This document shows, piece after piece, positions 16,407 to 26,551 of a DNA stretch of 64,000 nucleotides; positions within the stretch are counted from its first letter, which is position 1; each line of letters begins with the position of its first letter. Position numbers and translations under genes: made by a program. The notes under the pieces are model-generated. The model was given only the letters and a program-made list of their open reading frames with translations, was not told where the DNA came from and ran no database searches. Origin of the DNA: Rubellimicrobium mesophilum DSM 19309. GTDB lineage: Bacteria; Pseudomonadota; Alphaproteobacteria; Rhodobacterales; Rhodobacteraceae. The stretch is from positions 1 through 64,000 of the forward strand of contig NZ_KK088604.1 of NCBI RefSeq assembly GCF_000600335.2, written 5' to 3'.

Positions 16407-16431
16407 GGGGGCCACGCGGCCCCCTTTCTTT
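16407..16431 (+). terminator. Rho-independent terminator after dacF
   Basis: GGGGGCC (16407-16413), loop ACGC, GGCCCCC (16418-16424) and then TTTCTTT: a strong stem with a T-rich tail 30 bases after the dacF stop at 16377. Its location supports placing the true end of dacF there. Confidence 0.85.
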
Positions 16432-16459
16432 CGTAGTCTTGGAGCGGGACGCGTGATCC

Positions 16460-16550
16460 GGATCGGCGCAGGGCGGGCTTCAGCCCGCCACGCGATCCTG
16501 ACCAAGAACGGACGGCTCTCCAGCGGAGCATGGCGGGCCGAAGCCCACCA
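16460..16550. repeat. REP-like palindromes between dacF and yejF
   Basis: GGCGGGCT-TC-AGCCCGCC (16472-16489) is a perfect palindrome and lies inside a longer hairpin bounded by GGATCG and CGATCC. A second, imperfect copy, TGGCGGGCCGAAGCCCACCA, lies at 16531-16550. Intergenic palindromes of the form GCGGGCTtcAGCCCGC are frequent in alphaproteobacterial genomes. Confidence 0.6.
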
Positions 16551-16589
16551 TACGGCGCGCGCCCCTGAACCTGACAGGCGACTGGCCCC

Positions 16590-18209
16590 CTACTCCGCCG
16601 CCTGCGCGGTCGGAAAGGCCGCCGCCATCAGCGTCCGCGTGTAGTCGGTCCTGGGCGCCCCGAAGACCTCGGCCGCCGGCCCGGCCTCCACCACGTCCCC
16701 GTCCTTCATCACCAGCACCCGGTGCGCCATCGCCCGAATCACCTTCAGGTCGTGGCTGATGAACAGGAACGCCAGCCCGTGCCTCTGCTGCAGCCCACGG
16801 AGGAGCTGCACGATCTGCACCTGCACCGTCATGTCGAGCGCGCTCGTCGGCTCGTCCAGCACCATGAGGCGGGGCTTCAGGATCAGCGCCCGCGCGATGG
16901 CGATCCGCTGCCTCTGCCCGCCCGAGAACTCGTGCGGGTAGCGGTCCATCGTGGCGGGGTCGAGGCCCACCTCCCGCATCGTCTCGGCCACCATCTCGCG
17001 CCGGTCGCGCCCGGGCTCGACGCCGTGGACGCCCAGCCCTTCGGCGATGATCTCGCCCACCGTCATGCGGGGGCTCAGCGACCCGAAGGGGTCCTGGAAG
17101 ACGATCTGCATCTCGCGCCGCAGGGGCCGCATCTCCCCCTGCCCCAGCCGCTCGATGTCGCGCCCGAGGAACACGATCCGCCCCGAGGTCGCGGGCAGCA
17201 GCCGCATGATGGCCAGAGCCAGGGTTGTCTTCCCCGACCCCGATTCGCCCACGATCCCGATGGTCTCGCCCGCACGCACGCTCAGCGTGGCGTCGTTCAC
17301 CGCCTTGACGTGCCCTACCGTGCGCCGAAGGAGGCCCCGCTGGATCGGGAACCAGATGCGCAGGTTCTTCGTCTCCGCCACCGTCTCGGCGCTCGCGGGC
17401 ACCGGCACGGGCACCCCCGTCTGCTCGGCGGCCAGCAGCTTCCGCGTGTAGGGATGCTGCGGATTCGCGAAGATCTCGCGCGCGGGGCCCTGCTCCACGA
17501 TCTGCCCGCCCTGCATGACGCAAACCCGGTCGGCGATCTTCCTGACGATGCCGAGGTCATGCGTGATGAAGAGCATCGCCAGCCCCTCGTCCCGCTTCAG
17601 CTCGGCCAGGAGGTCGAGGATCTGCGCCTGGATCGTCACGTCGAGCGCGGTCGTGGGCTCGTCCGCCACCAGCAGCTCCGGCCCGTTCGCCAGCGCCATG
17701 GCGATCATCACCCGCTGCCGCTGCCCGCCCGAGAGCTGGTGCGGATAGGCCCCGAGCCGCTGCTCCGGGTTGCGGATGCCGACACGGGTCAGAAGCTCGA
17801 GGATGCGCGCCCGCGCCGCTGCCCCCGAAAGCCCCTGGTGGAGCGCTAGCGATTCGCCGAGCTGCCGCTCGATGGTGTGCAGCGGGTTCAGCGAGGTCAT
17901 CGGCTCCTGGAAGATGAAGCTGATGTCGTTGCCGCGCACCCGCCGCAGCTCCCGCTCCGGCGCGCCGACCATCTCGCGGCCCATGTAGGTCACCGACCCC
18001 TCGGCCCGCGCGTTCTCGCCCAGAAGCTGCACGGTCGAGAGCGCCGTCACCGACTTGCCCGAGCCCGACTCGCCCACCAGGGCGACGGTCTCGCCCTTGT
18101 TGACGGTGAAGCTCACGCCCTTGACGGCATGGACGACGCCGCCGTCCTGCGCGAAGCGCACATGGAGGTCGCGGACGCGGAGGATCGGCTCGGACGGCGG
18201 CCCGCTCAT
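16590..18209 (-). CDS. yejF: Peptide ABC transporter, fused ATP-binding protein YejF
   Basis: The energising subunit of the YejABEF peptide importer, with two complete ABC domains in one 539-residue chain. Domain one has Walker A GESGSGKS, signature LSGGQRQRV and Walker [13 protein letters not shown]; domain two has [18 protein letters not shown] and [12 protein letters not shown]. Each is followed by an oligopeptide-type C-terminal motif ([21 protein letters not shown]). The ATG at 18207-18209 overlaps the yejE stop as ATGA, showing translational coupling. It is the last gene of the operon. Confidence 0.93.
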   Translation of the reverse strand: MSGPPSEPILRVRDLHVRFAQDGGVVHAVKGVSFTVNKGETVALVGESGSGKSVTALSTVQLLGENARAEGSVTYMGREMVGAPERELRRVRGNDISFIFQEPMTSLNPLHTIERQLGESLALHQGLSGAAARARILELLTRVGIRNPEQRLGAYPHQLSGGQRQRVMIAMALANGPELLVADEPTTALDVTIQAQILDLLAELKRDEGLAMLFITHDLGIVRKIADRVCVMQGGQIVEQGPAREIFANPQHPYTRKLLAAEQTGVPVPVPASAETVAETKNLRIWFPIQRGLLRRTVGHVKAVNDATLSVRAGETIGIVGESGSGKTTLALAIMRLLPATSGRIVFLGRDIERLGQGEMRPLRREMQIVFQDPFGSLSPRMTVGEIIAEGLGVHGVEPGRDRREMVAETMREVGLDPATMDRYPHEFSGGQRQRIAIARALILKPRLMVLDEPTSALDMTVQVQIVQLLRGLQQRHGLAFLFISHDLKVIRAMAHRVLVMKDGDVVEAGPAAEVFGAPRTDYTRTLMAAAFPTAQAAE

Positions 18210-19431
18210 CGGAACGTCTTTCTCGGGTCGAAGGCGTCCCGCACGCCCTCGAAGATGAACACGAGGAGCGCCAGCATGATCGCGAAGGTGAAGAAGGCCG
18301 TGAAGCCGAGCCAGGGCGCCTGCAGGTTCTGCTTGGCCTGCAAGGACAGCTCCCCCAGCGACGGCGCCGAGGAGGGCAGCCCGTAGCCCAGGAAGTCGAG
18401 CCCGGCGAGCGTCCCGATGGCCCCGGTCACGAGGAAGGGCAGCATCGTCACGGTGGCGACCATGGCGTTGGGCAGCAGGTGCCGGAACATGATCGTGCCG
18501 TTCCGGACCCCAGCGCCCGCGCCGCCCGCACGTATTCGAAGTTGCGCGCCCGCAGGAACTCGGCCCGCACCACGCCCACCAGCGCCGGCCAGCCGAAGAG
18601 GATCGTGAGCCCCACGAGCAGCCAGAAGCTGCGCCCGAGGATCGCGAAGACGATGATGATGACATAGAGCGAGGGCGTCCCCGACCAGATCTCGATGATC
18701 CGCTGGAAGATCAGGTCCACCCAGCCGCCGAAGAAGCCCTGCAGCGCCCCGGCCGTGATCCCGATCAGCGAGGCCGCCGCCGTGACGATCAGCGCGAAGA
18801 CGACCGACAGGCGGAACCCGTAGATCACCCGAGCCAGCACGTCGCGCTTGGTGTCGTCGGTGCCGAGCCAGTTGTGCCGGTCGGGCGGCGAGGGCGCGAC
18901 GCCCCGCACGTCCACGATGGTGTCGTAGCTGTAGGGGATGATCGGCCAAGCCATCCAGCCCTTCTGGAACTCCGGGTCCTGGATCGTCCCCGCCTTCGCC
19001 TGCTCGATCAGCCCCTCCGGGTCGTCGAAGCAGTCCACGAGGCCCCCGGTCTCGATCAGGCACTGCACCTCGATGTCCGAGTAGGCCGCCTCCGAGGGGA
19101 AGTCGCCGCCGAAATCCCGCTCCGAGTAGAAGGAGAAGATCGGCATCCTGAGCTCGCCCCGGTAGCTCAGCAGGATCGGCTTGTCGTTGGCGATGAACTC
19201 CGCGAACAGCGAGGCCACGAAGAGGATCGAGAAGACGATGAGCGACCAGTAGGCGCGCCCGTTGCGGCGGAAGTTGCGCCAGCGCCTCTGGTTCAGGGGC
19301 GAGAGCCAGGGCTTGCGCCGCTCCGGCAGGGGGGTGCCCAGGGGGTCGCGCAGCGGCTCGACCGGCGCAGGGACGGCGCCCGGCATGGGCTCCGGGATCA
19401 TCGGCGGCTCGGGGGTGGGCTGGTAGGCCAT
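18206..19431 (-). CDS. yejE: Peptide ABC transporter permease YejE (one frameshift)
   Basis: The second membrane subunit of the Yej system. Residues 1-310 read MAYQPTPEPPMIPEP..., with LNQRRWRNFRRNGRAYWSL, a periplasmic loop containing the Yej-specific GWMAWPIIPYSYDT, then the permease core LIGITAGALQGFFGGWVDL and the coupling region EFLRARNFEYVRAARALG. At about 18509 one G is missing from a G run, and the remainder continues in the next frame as RNGTIMFRHLLPNAMVATVTMLP, ending [13 protein letters not shown]. With the base restored the protein is complete (about 408 aa). It follows yejB by three bases and overlaps yejF. Confidence 0.9.
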
Positions 19432-19434
19432 GGC

Positions 19435-20517
19435 TCAGCCCCGGCTCTCGAAGTCGATCCGCGGATCGACGAGGACATAGGTCAGGTCCGAGATGATCCC
19501 GATGATGAGCCCCAGGAGCGAGAAGGCGAAGAGCGTCCCGAAGACGATGGGATAGTCCCGCGCCACCGCCGCCTCGAAGCCCAGCCGCCCCAGCCCGTCG
19601 AGCGAGAACAGCGTCTCGATGATGAGGCTTCCCCCGAAGAACACGCCGATGAAGAGGCCGGGGAAGCCCGCGATCACGATCAGCATGGCGTTGCGGAAGA
19701 CGTGGCCGTAGAGCACCCGGCCCTCGGTCAGCCCCTTGGCGCGGGCGGTCATCACGTATTGCTTCTTCACTTCCTCGAGGAAGCTGTTCTTGGTCAGCAG
19801 GGTCAGCGTCGCGAAGGCCGAGATGGTCGAGGCGAAGACCGGCAGCGTGATGTGCCAGAAGTAGTCCAGCGCCTTGCCCACCATGCTCAGGTCCTCCCAG
19901 TTGTCCGAGGTGAGCCCCCGGAGCGGGAAGATGCGCCAGTAGCTCCCCCCGGCGAAGAGCACGATCAGCAGGATCGCGAAGAGGAACCCCGGGATCGCGT
20001 AGCCCACGATGATCGCGCCCGAGGTCCAGGTGTCGAAGGAGGAGCCGTCCCGCACCGCCTTGCGGATGCCGAGCGGGATCGACACGACATAGGCGATCAG
20101 CGTGGACCAGAGGCCCAGCGTGATCGACACCGGCATCTTCTCCAGCACCAGGTTCACCACGCTCTCGGACCGGAACCACGACTCGCCGAAGTCGAAGCGC
20201 ATGTAGTCCCACATCATGTGCAGGAACCGCTCCAGCGGCGGCTTGTCGAAGCCGAACTGCTTCTCCAGCTCGGCGATGAACTCGGGCGGCAGGCCACGGG
20301 CGCCGACATAGCCGGTCTCCTGCCCTCCGGTCGCGACCTCGGCGTCGCCCCCGCCCCCGGCGATGTTCTGGAACACGTCCCCGCCGCCCTCGACCTCGGC
20401 GATGATCTGCTCGATCGGGCCGCCGGGGACGAACTGCACCAGGACGAAGTTGATGATCATGATCCCGAGCAGCGTCGGGATCACGAGGAGGAGACGGCGG
20501 AGGAGATACGCGCCCAT
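19435..20517 (-). CDS. yejB: Peptide ABC transporter permease YejB
   Basis: A 360-residue inner-membrane permease with the family N-terminus [21 protein letters not shown], which includes the N-terminal TM segment and R-x-x typical of DppB-like proteins, and the binding-protein-dependent transport signature in [23 protein letters not shown] (the EAA loop that contacts YejF). An insertion of about 40 residues after TM1 with a glycine-rich stretch is usual for YejB. It lies 27 bases downstream of yejA and three bases upstream of yejE. Confidence 0.93.
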   Translation of the reverse strand: MGAYLLRRLLLVIPTLLGIMIINFVLVQFVPGGPIEQIIAEVEGGGDVFQNIAGGGGDAEVATGGQETGYVGARGLPPEFIAELEKQFGFDKPPLERFLHMMWDYMRFDFGESWFRSESVVNLVLEKMPVSITLGLWSTLIAYVVSIPLGIRKAVRDGSSFDTWTSGAIIVGYAIPGFLFAILLIVLFAGGSYWRIFPLRGLTSDNWEDLSMVGKALDYFWHITLPVFASTISAFATLTLLTKNSFLEEVKKQYVMTARAKGLTEGRVLYGHVFRNAMLIVIAGFPGLFIGVFFGGSLIIETLFSLDGLGRLGFEAAVARDYPIVFGTLFAFSLLGLIIGIISDLTYVLVDPRIDFESRG

Positions 20518-20544
20518 CGGGCCTAGGACTCGCTCATGGAGGGG

Positions 20545-22518
20545 TCAGCGCAGCGCGCCGGCGTCGTGCAGGCGCTTCGCCCCGGCCTCGTCGTACCACC
20601 AGAAGTCGAGGTAGCCCAGCGAGTAGGGCGGGATCGTCTCGGGGTGGTCGTACATGTCCCAGTAGGCGACCCAGTGGTTGGCCTTGAACCAGGTCGGCAC
20701 CTCGAAGAGGTCGTAGCGCAGGATGCGGTCGATGGCGCGCACGCCCGCCGCCATCTCCTCGCGGGTGGTGGCCTTGGCGACGTAGGGGATCAGCGCGTCC
20801 ACGGCGGGGTTCGAATAGCTGGCCGGGTTGAAGATGTCGCCCACCCCCGACGAGCCGTAGCGCTGGCCCAGCGACTCCCCCTCCTCCAGGCTGTTGACGT
20901 AGCCGTCGTAGATCATGTCGAAGTCGAAGTTGTTGGTGCGCTCGGTGTACTGCGCGTCATCGACCCGGGTGTAGGTCGCGTCCACCCCTAGCGTCTTCAG
21001 GTTGTCCACGTAGGGCAGCAGGATGCGGTCGAAGGAGGGGTTCGAGCTCAGGAACTCGACCTGCAGCGTCTCGCCGGCGTCGTTGCGCAGGAGGCCGTCG
21101 TTCCCCGTGACCCAGCCCGCCTCCTCCAGGAGCGCCAGCGCCTTGCGCAGGTTGCCCCGGTCGAGCTGCCGCTCCCCGCTCTCGTGCGGCATGGTCACGG
21201 GCTCGGTCAGGATCTCGGGCGGCAGCTTGTCGGCGACGCTCTGGAGCAGCTCCAGCTCGCGCCCCCCGGGGACTCCCTGCGCCGCCAGGTCCGTCCCCTG
21301 CCAGAAGCTCGCGCGCTGCTCGAAGAGGCCGTATTGCAACGTCTCGTTGGTCCAGGTGAAGTTGTACATCAGCGCCAGGGCCTGCCGCACGCGGCGGTCC
21401 TGCAGCTTCTCCCGCGTCATGTTGAAGATGAAGCCCGAGGCCCCCGGCAGCGAGCCATCGTCCAGCGTCTCGCGCACGACGTAGCCCTGGTCGAGCGCCG
21501 GGAAGTCGTAGGCCGTCGCCCATTGCAGCGAGGAGTTCTCGAGCCGGAAGGTGTATTCGCCGGCCTTGAAGGCCTCCATGGCCGCCGTCGGGTCCGAGAA
21601 GTATTCGACGCGGATGCGGTCGAAGTTGTTGCGCCCCACGTTGATGGGCAGGTCCTGGCCCCAGTAGTCCGGGTTGCGCCGGTAGGTGATGCGCCGGTTC
21701 TGGTCGTAGCTGTCCAGCACGTAGGGCCCGGTCCCGGGCGAGATGTCGAAGCGGCTCTCGTCCAGACGGGCGCCGGTCCTGTCGTACCAGGCCTTGGAGA
21801 AGACGGGCGTGGCCGCCGCCTGCGGGATCGTGTCCTGCGGCGAGAAGTCGGGGCTGAAGTCGAACCTGACGGTGAGCGGGTCGATGACCTCGACGGTCGG
21901 GATCATCTTGCTGACCACGTAGCGGAAGGACTCGGTGCCCTGGGTGATGAGCAGGTCGTGGCTGAAGGCCACGTCCTCGGCGGTCATGGGCGTCCCGTCC
22001 GAGAAGGTGACGCCCGGGCGCAGGTGGAATATGACCCAGGACCGGTCGGCGGGATACTCGATGGTCTCGCAGAGCAGGCAGTAGAGCGAGCCGACCTCGT
22101 CGGCCGGGGCCTCCATGATGGATTCGTAGCCGACCGAGGACAGCGCCCCGGGGTTCCCCTCCTTGGTGGCGTAGGGGTTCATGTTGTCGAAGGTCCCCTG
22201 CGCCCAGATCGAGATCTCGCCGCCCTTGGGCGCGTCGGGGTTGACGTAGTCGTAATGCGCGAAGTCGGCCGGGTACTTGAGGTCGCCGAAGAAGTTGTAG
22301 CCGTGCGAGACGGTCGTCTGCTGGTCCGGGGCGGGCTGGTCGGCCGCCGTCGCCGCCGCGACCTGCGTCCCCTCGGCCGTCGCGGGCTCCGTGCCGGCCG
22401 CCGCCTCCTGCGCCCGCGCCTCCCAGGCCCAGAGGACGCCGGCCAGCGCCAGGAAGCTCAGCCCCAGGCGCGGCGAGGGCAGGCTTCGCGTCAGGGCAAG
22501 GGTCCGGGCCTGGGGCAT
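20545..22518 (-). CDS. yejA: Peptide ABC transporter substrate-binding protein YejA
   Basis: The periplasmic receptor of the Yej importer, which in other bacteria takes up oligopeptides and peptide antibiotics such as microcin C. The ATG at 22518 has AGGAG six bases upstream. A signal peptide (LGLSFLALAGVLWAWEARAQ) is followed by a low-complexity Ala/Thr/Gln linker and the SBP family 5 fold: HGYNFFGDLKYPADFAHYDYVNPDAPKGGEIS, NPYATKEGN, FHLRPGVTFSDGTPMTAEDV, DISPGTGPYVL, RRNPDYWGQDLPINVGRNNFD. Length 657 aa is within family range. It is the first gene of yejABEF. Confidence 0.93.
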   Translation of the reverse strand: MPQARTLALTRSLPSPRLGLSFLALAGVLWAWEARAQEAAAGTEPATAEGTQVAAATAADQPAPDQQTTVSHGYNFFGDLKYPADFAHYDYVNPDAPKGGEISIWAQGTFDNMNPYATKEGNPGALSSVGYESIMEAPADEVGSLYCLLCETIEYPADRSWVIFHLRPGVTFSDGTPMTAEDVAFSHDLLITQGTESFRYVVSKMIPTVEVIDPLTVRFDFSPDFSPQDTIPQAAATPVFSKAWYDRTGARLDESRFDISPGTGPYVLDSYDQNRRITYRRNPDYWGQDLPINVGRNNFDRIRVEYFSDPTAAMEAFKAGEYTFRLENSSLQWATAYDFPALDQGYVVRETLDDGSLPGASGFIFNMTREKLQDRRVRQALALMYNFTWTNETLQYGLFEQRASFWQGTDLAAQGVPGGRELELLQSVADKLPPEILTEPVTMPHESGERQLDRGNLRKALALLEEAGWVTGNDGLLRNDAGETLQVEFLSSNPSFDRILLPYVDNLKTLGVDATYTRVDDAQYTERTNNFDFDMIYDGYVNSLEEGESLGQRYGSSGVGDIFNPASYSNPAVDALIPYVAKATTREEMAAGVRAIDRILRYDLFEVPTWFKANHWVAYWDMYDHPETIPPYSLGYLDFWWYDEAGAKRLHDAGALR

Positions 22519-22660
22519 GGCGACTCCTCTCTCGGGCCGCGCGGACGGCCTCTGTGGCATATGCCCCGCCATAGTGGGCGGGCGGCGGGGGGATTCAAGT
22601 TTATTGTGCGTGATGGGCCCGTGGGCCGGCCGTGAGGTCCGCCGCCCGCGCCGTCCCACG

Positions 22661-22694
22661 AAAAAGGGCCGCGCCCCCGCATGGGACGCGGCCC
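22661..22694 (-). terminator. Rho-independent terminator after the cytochrome c gene
   Basis: On the minus strand GGGCCGCG and CGCGGCCC form a stem (22687-22694 with 22666-22673) followed by TTTTT (22665-22661). It sits 25 bases after the cytochrome c stop, between that gene and yejA. Confidence 0.85.
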
Positions 22695-22718
22695 CGATGG
22701 CCTCCGGCCGGCGTCGGC

Positions 22719-23258
22719 TCAGCCGCCCGGGTTGGTGGCGAGGTAGGCGATCAGGTTGGCGCGGTCCTGCACGTCCTTGATGCCGTTGAAGTTCATCTTG
22801 GTCCCCGGCGCGGCGGCCTTGGGGTTGAGCAGGTAGTGGCTCAGGTGCTCGGGGTCCCAGACCTCGGCCGCCTGCGTGAGCGCGCCCGAGTAGTCGTAGC
22901 CCGGCACCGAGTCCACCGGCCGTCCCACCACGCCGAAGAGCGACGGGCCCGTGCGGTTGTCGCCCTCCGCGAGGCTGTGGCAGGCGGCGCAGGGACGGAA
23001 CTCGCCCTCGCCCGCAGCGGGGTCGGCGGCGGCGAAGGCCGTCTGGAACTCGGCGGCGGCCTCCTCGGGGGTCTGCTCCGGCGCGGCCGTGCTCTCGGCT
23101 CCCTCGACGGGGATGACGTAGGCCTGCACCTCCTCGCCTTCGCCGTGGTGCTCGGGCTCCGTGTAGATGGCCTCGGCCGCGTAGCCGCCCAGGAGGAAGA
23201 CGAGGAAGGCGCCGCAGAAGCCTCCCACGATCTTGGTAAGGGTCATCGTGTCGAACAT
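22719..23258 (-). CDS. cycM: Membrane-anchored class I cytochrome c
   Basis: An uncleaved N-terminal anchor (IVGGFCGAFLVFLLGGYAAEAI, residues 10-31) is followed by an Ala/Glu-rich linker and a monohaem cytochrome c domain with haem-attachment site CAACH (about residues 90-94), the conserved GPSLFGVVGRPV and the distal methionine in PGTKMNFNGIKD. This is the layout of CycM/cytochrome c552-type proteins that carry electrons from the bc1 complex to terminal oxidases in alphaproteobacteria. Length 179 aa. Divergent from pheA across about 150 bases. Confidence 0.88.
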   Translation of the reverse strand: MFDTMTLTKIVGGFCGAFLVFLLGGYAAEAIYTEPEHHGEGEEVQAYVIPVEGAESTAAPEQTPEEAAAEFQTAFAAADPAAGEGEFRPCAACHSLAEGDNRTGPSLFGVVGRPVDSVPGYDYSGALTQAAEVWDPEHLSHYLLNPKAAAPGTKMNFNGIKDVQDRANLIAYLATNPGG

Positions 23259-23404
23259 GTCGCGTCTTGTCCCAGGAGCCTTTGTCGCGCGCCATGTATC
23301 CGCTTCCCGCCGACCTCCGCAAGGTGTAGGCGCCGCACGACCCGGCGAGCGGCGAGCGGCATGGCACCGCCGCCGCGTCCCCGCTGCGAGAAGGAGGCTC
23401 CCCC

Positions 23405-24239
23405 GTGCCGCGCATCACCTTCCAGGGAGAGGTCGGCGCCTATGGCCACCAGGCCTGCCTCGAGGCGCGCCCCGACCACGACCCCCTCCCCTGCCCGACT
23501 TTCGAGGACGCCATCGAGGCCGTGCGCGACGGCCGGGCCGAGCTCGGCATGATCGCCATCGAGAACTCGACCTACGGTCGCGTGGCCGACGTCCACCAGC
23601 TCCTCCCCGAGAGCGGGCTGCACATCGTCGACGAGCATTTCCTTCGCGTCCACATCGCGGTGCTGGGCGTCCGGGGGCGCGCCTCCCCGACCTGCGCCGG
23701 GTGCGCGGCATGTCGATCCTCCTGGGGCAGGCGCGCGGCTTCGTCCGGGCCCACGGCCTCCAGACCCTGGCCTGGTCCGACAACGCCGCCGGCGCCCGCG
23801 AGGTCGCGCGGCTGGGCGACCCTGCCGAAGGCTCCCTCGCCCCGAGATCGCCGCCGAGGTCTACGGCCTCGAGGTCCTCGCCCGCCACGTGGAGGACCAC
23901 GAGGGCAACACCACCCGCTTCCTCGTCATGTCGCGCGAGGCCGACCATTCCCGGCGCGGCGGCAAGGGCATGATGACGAGCTTTGTCTTCCGCGTCCGCA
24001 ACATCCCCGCCGCGCTCTACAAGGCGCTGGGCGGCTTCGCCACCAACGGCGTCAACATGACCAAGCTGGAGTCGTACATGGTCGGCGGCCGCTTCTCCGC
24101 GACCCAGTTCTACGCCGAGGTCGAGGGCCACCCCGAGGACCCGCCCCTCTTCCGCGCGCTGGAGGAGCTCGACTACTTCTCCGACAAGCTGCACCTCATG
24201 GGCGTCTTTCCGGCGGCGCGGTTGCGTCACGAGGGCTGA
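23405..24239 (+). CDS. pheA: Prephenate dehydratase (two frameshifts)
   Basis: It converts prephenate to phenylpyruvate in phenylalanine synthesis. The GTG at 23405 follows AAGGAGG with a seven-base gap. Three frames together give a normal protein: MPRITFQGEVGAYGHQAC..PTFEDAIEAV..IAIENSTYGRVADVHQLL (frame 1), LPDLRRVRG..GQARGFVRAHGLQ..AGAREVA (frame 2), and EDHEGNTTRFLVM plus the ACT domain with the Phe-binding GALY/ESR-like segments (VRNIPAALYKALGGFATNGVNMTKLESYM) in frame 3. One base is missing near 23690 and another near 23850, both in C/G runs. It is a monofunctional dehydratase (no chorismate mutase). Repaired length is about 278 aa. Confidence 0.88.
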
Positions 24240-24245
24240 GGGGCC

Positions 24246-25466
24246 CTACGGCTCGGCCAGCACGGTGCGGTCGATCTCCTCGATGCGGTTGACGCCGCAG
24301 AGCGCCATGGTGACGTCGAGCTCGCGGCGGATGATCTCGATGGCGGTGGCCACCCCGGCCTGCCCACCCGCGCCCAGCCCGTAGATATAGGCCCGCCCGA
24401 TCAGGCAACCCCTGGCCCCCAGCGCCAGCGCCCGCATCACGTCCTGCCCCGATCGGATGCCGCCGTCAAAGAGCACCTCGACGTCGGACCCCACCGCCTC
24501 GACGATGCGCGGCAGGGCCGAGATCGAGGAGGGCGCCCCGTCGAGCTGCCGCCCACCATGGTTCGAGACGACGATGGCGTCGGCGCCCGCCTGCGCCGCG
24601 AGCCGCGCATCCTCGGTGTCGAGGATTCCCTTGATGATGAGCTTGCCCGGCCAGATGGACCGCAGCCAGTCCACGTCGGCCCAGCTCAGCGTCGGGTCGA
24701 ACTGATGGGCGATCCACTCCGCCAAGGCCTTCAGCCGCTCCTCGCCCGAGAGGTGCCCGGCGAGGTTGCCGAAGGTCCGACGGCGCCCCTTCAGGATGCC
24801 ATAGGCCCAGAGAGGCCGCCGCGCCATGTCCACGAGGTTCCCGAGCTTCAGCGAGGGCGGGACGCTGAGCCCGTTCTTGATGTCGAGGTGTCGCTGCCCC
24901 GCCACCTGGAGGTCCACCGTCAGCACCAGCGCGCTGCACCGTGCGACAAGGGCGCGCTCCACCAGCGACCGCGCGAAGCCCCGGTCCTTCATGACATAGA
25001 GCTGGAACCAGAAGGGCTTCTCCACCGCCGCCGCCACGTCCTCGATCGAGCAGATCGCCAGCGTGCCCAGCGTGTAGGGTACGCCCGCGGCCTGAGCCGC
25101 CCGGCAGGCCAGGATCTCGCCGTCGCCGTGCTGCATGCCGCCGATGCCGATGGGCGCGAGCGCAACAGGCAGCGCCACGTGCTCGCCCAGCATCATCGTG
25201 GCGGTGTCGCGGCGCGAGACGTCCCGCAGCACCCGCTGGCGGAAGCGGATGCGGCCCATGTCCTCGCGGTTGGCTCGCAGCGTCGAGAGCGAGTAGGACC
25301 CCGTGTTGGCGTAGCCGAAGAAGGCGCGCGGCACCCGCCGGCGGGCCAGCTCCCGCAGGTCATCGATGCAGGTCACGCCCTTCAGGAGCGTGGGGGGCGC
25401 AACCCCGGCCCGGCCCTCTCCGACGTGCGGCCCGACAGGGATCGCGCCCGTGGCGTCGTGCGACAT
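24246..25466 (-). CDS. lldD: FMN-dependent L-lactate dehydrogenase / 2-hydroxyacid oxidase
   Basis: A member of the FMN-dependent alpha-hydroxyacid dehydrogenases that oxidise L-lactate or related acids and pass electrons to quinone. Present are the FMN/substrate motifs PVALAPIGIGGMQH, FWFQLYVMKDR, LVLTVDLQVAGQR, KLIIKGILDTEDA and the active-site signature SNHGGRQLDGAPSS with the catalytic His-Gly-Gly-Arg, then DGGIRSGQDVMRALALGA. Length 406 aa. LldD is most likely, though mandelate or glycolate oxidase relatives share these motifs. It lies 90 bases downstream of nudC on the same strand. Confidence 0.88.
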   Translation of the reverse strand: MSHDATGAIPVGPHVGEGRAGVAPPTLLKGVTCIDDLRELARRRVPRAFFGYANTGSYSLSTLRANREDMGRIRFRQRVLRDVSRRDTATMMLGEHVALPVALAPIGIGGMQHGDGEILACRAAQAAGVPYTLGTLAICSIEDVAAAVEKPFWFQLYVMKDRGFARSLVERALVARCSALVLTVDLQVAGQRHLDIKNGLSVPPSLKLGNLVDMARRPLWAYGILKGRRRTFGNLAGHLSGEERLKALAEWIAHQFDPTLSWADVDWLRSIWPGKLIIKGILDTEDARLAAQAGADAIVVSNHGGRQLDGAPSSISALPRIVEAVGSDVEVLFDGGIRSGQDVMRALALGARGCLIGRAYIYGLGAGGQAGVATAIEIIRRELDVTMALCGVNRIEEIDRTVLAEP

Positions 25467-25556
25467 GGTCCGGCTCCTCCCGCGAGGGCAGCGTGTGCGT
25501 CATCCTACACGGAATCGGCCCGTCGACGAAGGGAAACGTGCCGAATCCCGGCTCCC

Positions 25557-26453
25557 CTAGTCCAGCCGGTCCTCCAGCCACTTCCGCATCAGGAACCCCG
25601 CGATGGCCCCCACCCTCGGCGCGCGAATCTGCGCGTCCTGCCCGAGGAAGACGCGCATCAGCCTCTCGCGCGGGACCCACAGCGCCGCCTCCAGCTCGTT
25701 CGGGTCCAAGGTGATCCCGCCCGACAGCGCCTCGCCCCGGCAACCCAGCATCAGCGAGGCCGGAAACGGCCAGGGCTGGCTCGCGAGGTAGTCCACGCGG
25801 CCCACCCGCACGCCCGCCTCCTCCCAGACCTCGCGGCGCACGGCGGCCTCGACCGTCTCCCCGGGCTCCATGAACCCGGCGAGCAGCGAGTGCATCCCCT
25901 CGGGCCAGCCCGGCGAGCGGCCCAGCAGCACGTCGTTCCCCCGCGTGATGAGCATGATGACCACCGGGTCCGTGCGCGGGAAGTGCTGCGACTTGCAGTT
26001 CGGGCAGTCCCGCCGCCAACCGGCCATGGCGACGTTGCTCCGGGTGCCGCAGACGGCGCAGAAGCCGTGGCCCAGATGCCAGCCCAGCACCGCCTTGGCC
26101 GTGACCGCCAGCTCCGCGTCCCGGGGCGAGAGCCCCGCCATGACGCCGCGCAGCTCGACCCAGCGCCGGCCTCCCGCGGCCATCTCCTCGCCCGGGGCGA
26201 TGGCGGCCCAGACCCCCTCCCCGTCCTCGCGGCCCAGGAACACGGGCTCCGTCCCCGGCGCCTCGGCGAGCGGCGTGCGGGCCAGGCGCGGCGCCTCCTC
26301 CGGCCCCTCGACCAGTGGCTCCCCCCCGCGCAGCCACACGACGCGCGCGCCCGGCCGCGCCGCGAGCCGCCCAAGCGCCACCGCGTCGCCCCGGAGCTCC
26401 GCCGCCCGGTCGAGGGCCGAGCCCCCGAAAGTCACCGTTTCCGCAAGTTTCAC
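25557..26453 (-). CDS. nudC: NADH pyrophosphatase / NAD-cap decapping enzyme NudC
   Basis: It hydrolyses NAD(H) and removes NAD caps from RNA. It has the zinc ribbon CAVC...CPNC (residues about 132-152), the Nudix box GFMEPGETVEAAVRREVWEEAGV and the NudC-specific SQPWPFPASLM. The N-terminal domain is the usual divergent Nudix-like region. Length 298 aa. Divergent from the 5'-nucleotidase gene. Confidence 0.93.
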   Translation of the reverse strand: MKLAETVTFGGSALDRAAELRGDAVALGRLAARPGARVVWLRGGEPLVEGPEEAPRLARTPLAEAPGTEPVFLGREDGEGVWAAIAPGEEMAAGGRRWVELRGVMAGLSPRDAELAVTAKAVLGWHLGHGFCAVCGTRSNVAMAGWRRDCPNCKSQHFPRTDPVVIMLITRGNDVLLGRSPGWPEGMHSLLAGFMEPGETVEAAVRREVWEEAGVRVGRVDYLASQPWPFPASLMLGCRGEALSGGITLDPNELEAALWVPRERLMRVFLGQDAQIRAPRVGAIAGFLMRKWLEDRLD

Positions 26454-26551
26454 GAATCCGTCCTACCATTGCCCGGATTCAACTGGCAATCGGGTGGACA
26501 AGGCCGGGCGACAACCGGCAGGTGAGCGTGGGGCATCGAGGGGTGACGTTG

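Noticed and set aside
18206-20212. A 668-codon frame over yejE and yejB
   Set aside because: Only its last 100 codons are real (the shifted C-terminus of yejE); the rest is a shadow of yejB/yejE in another frame.
20545-23418. YejA extended to 957 residues
   Set aside because: The extra 300 residues are antisense/shadow of the cytochrome c gene and the intergenic region; the ATG at 22518 has a good ribosome site and signal peptide.
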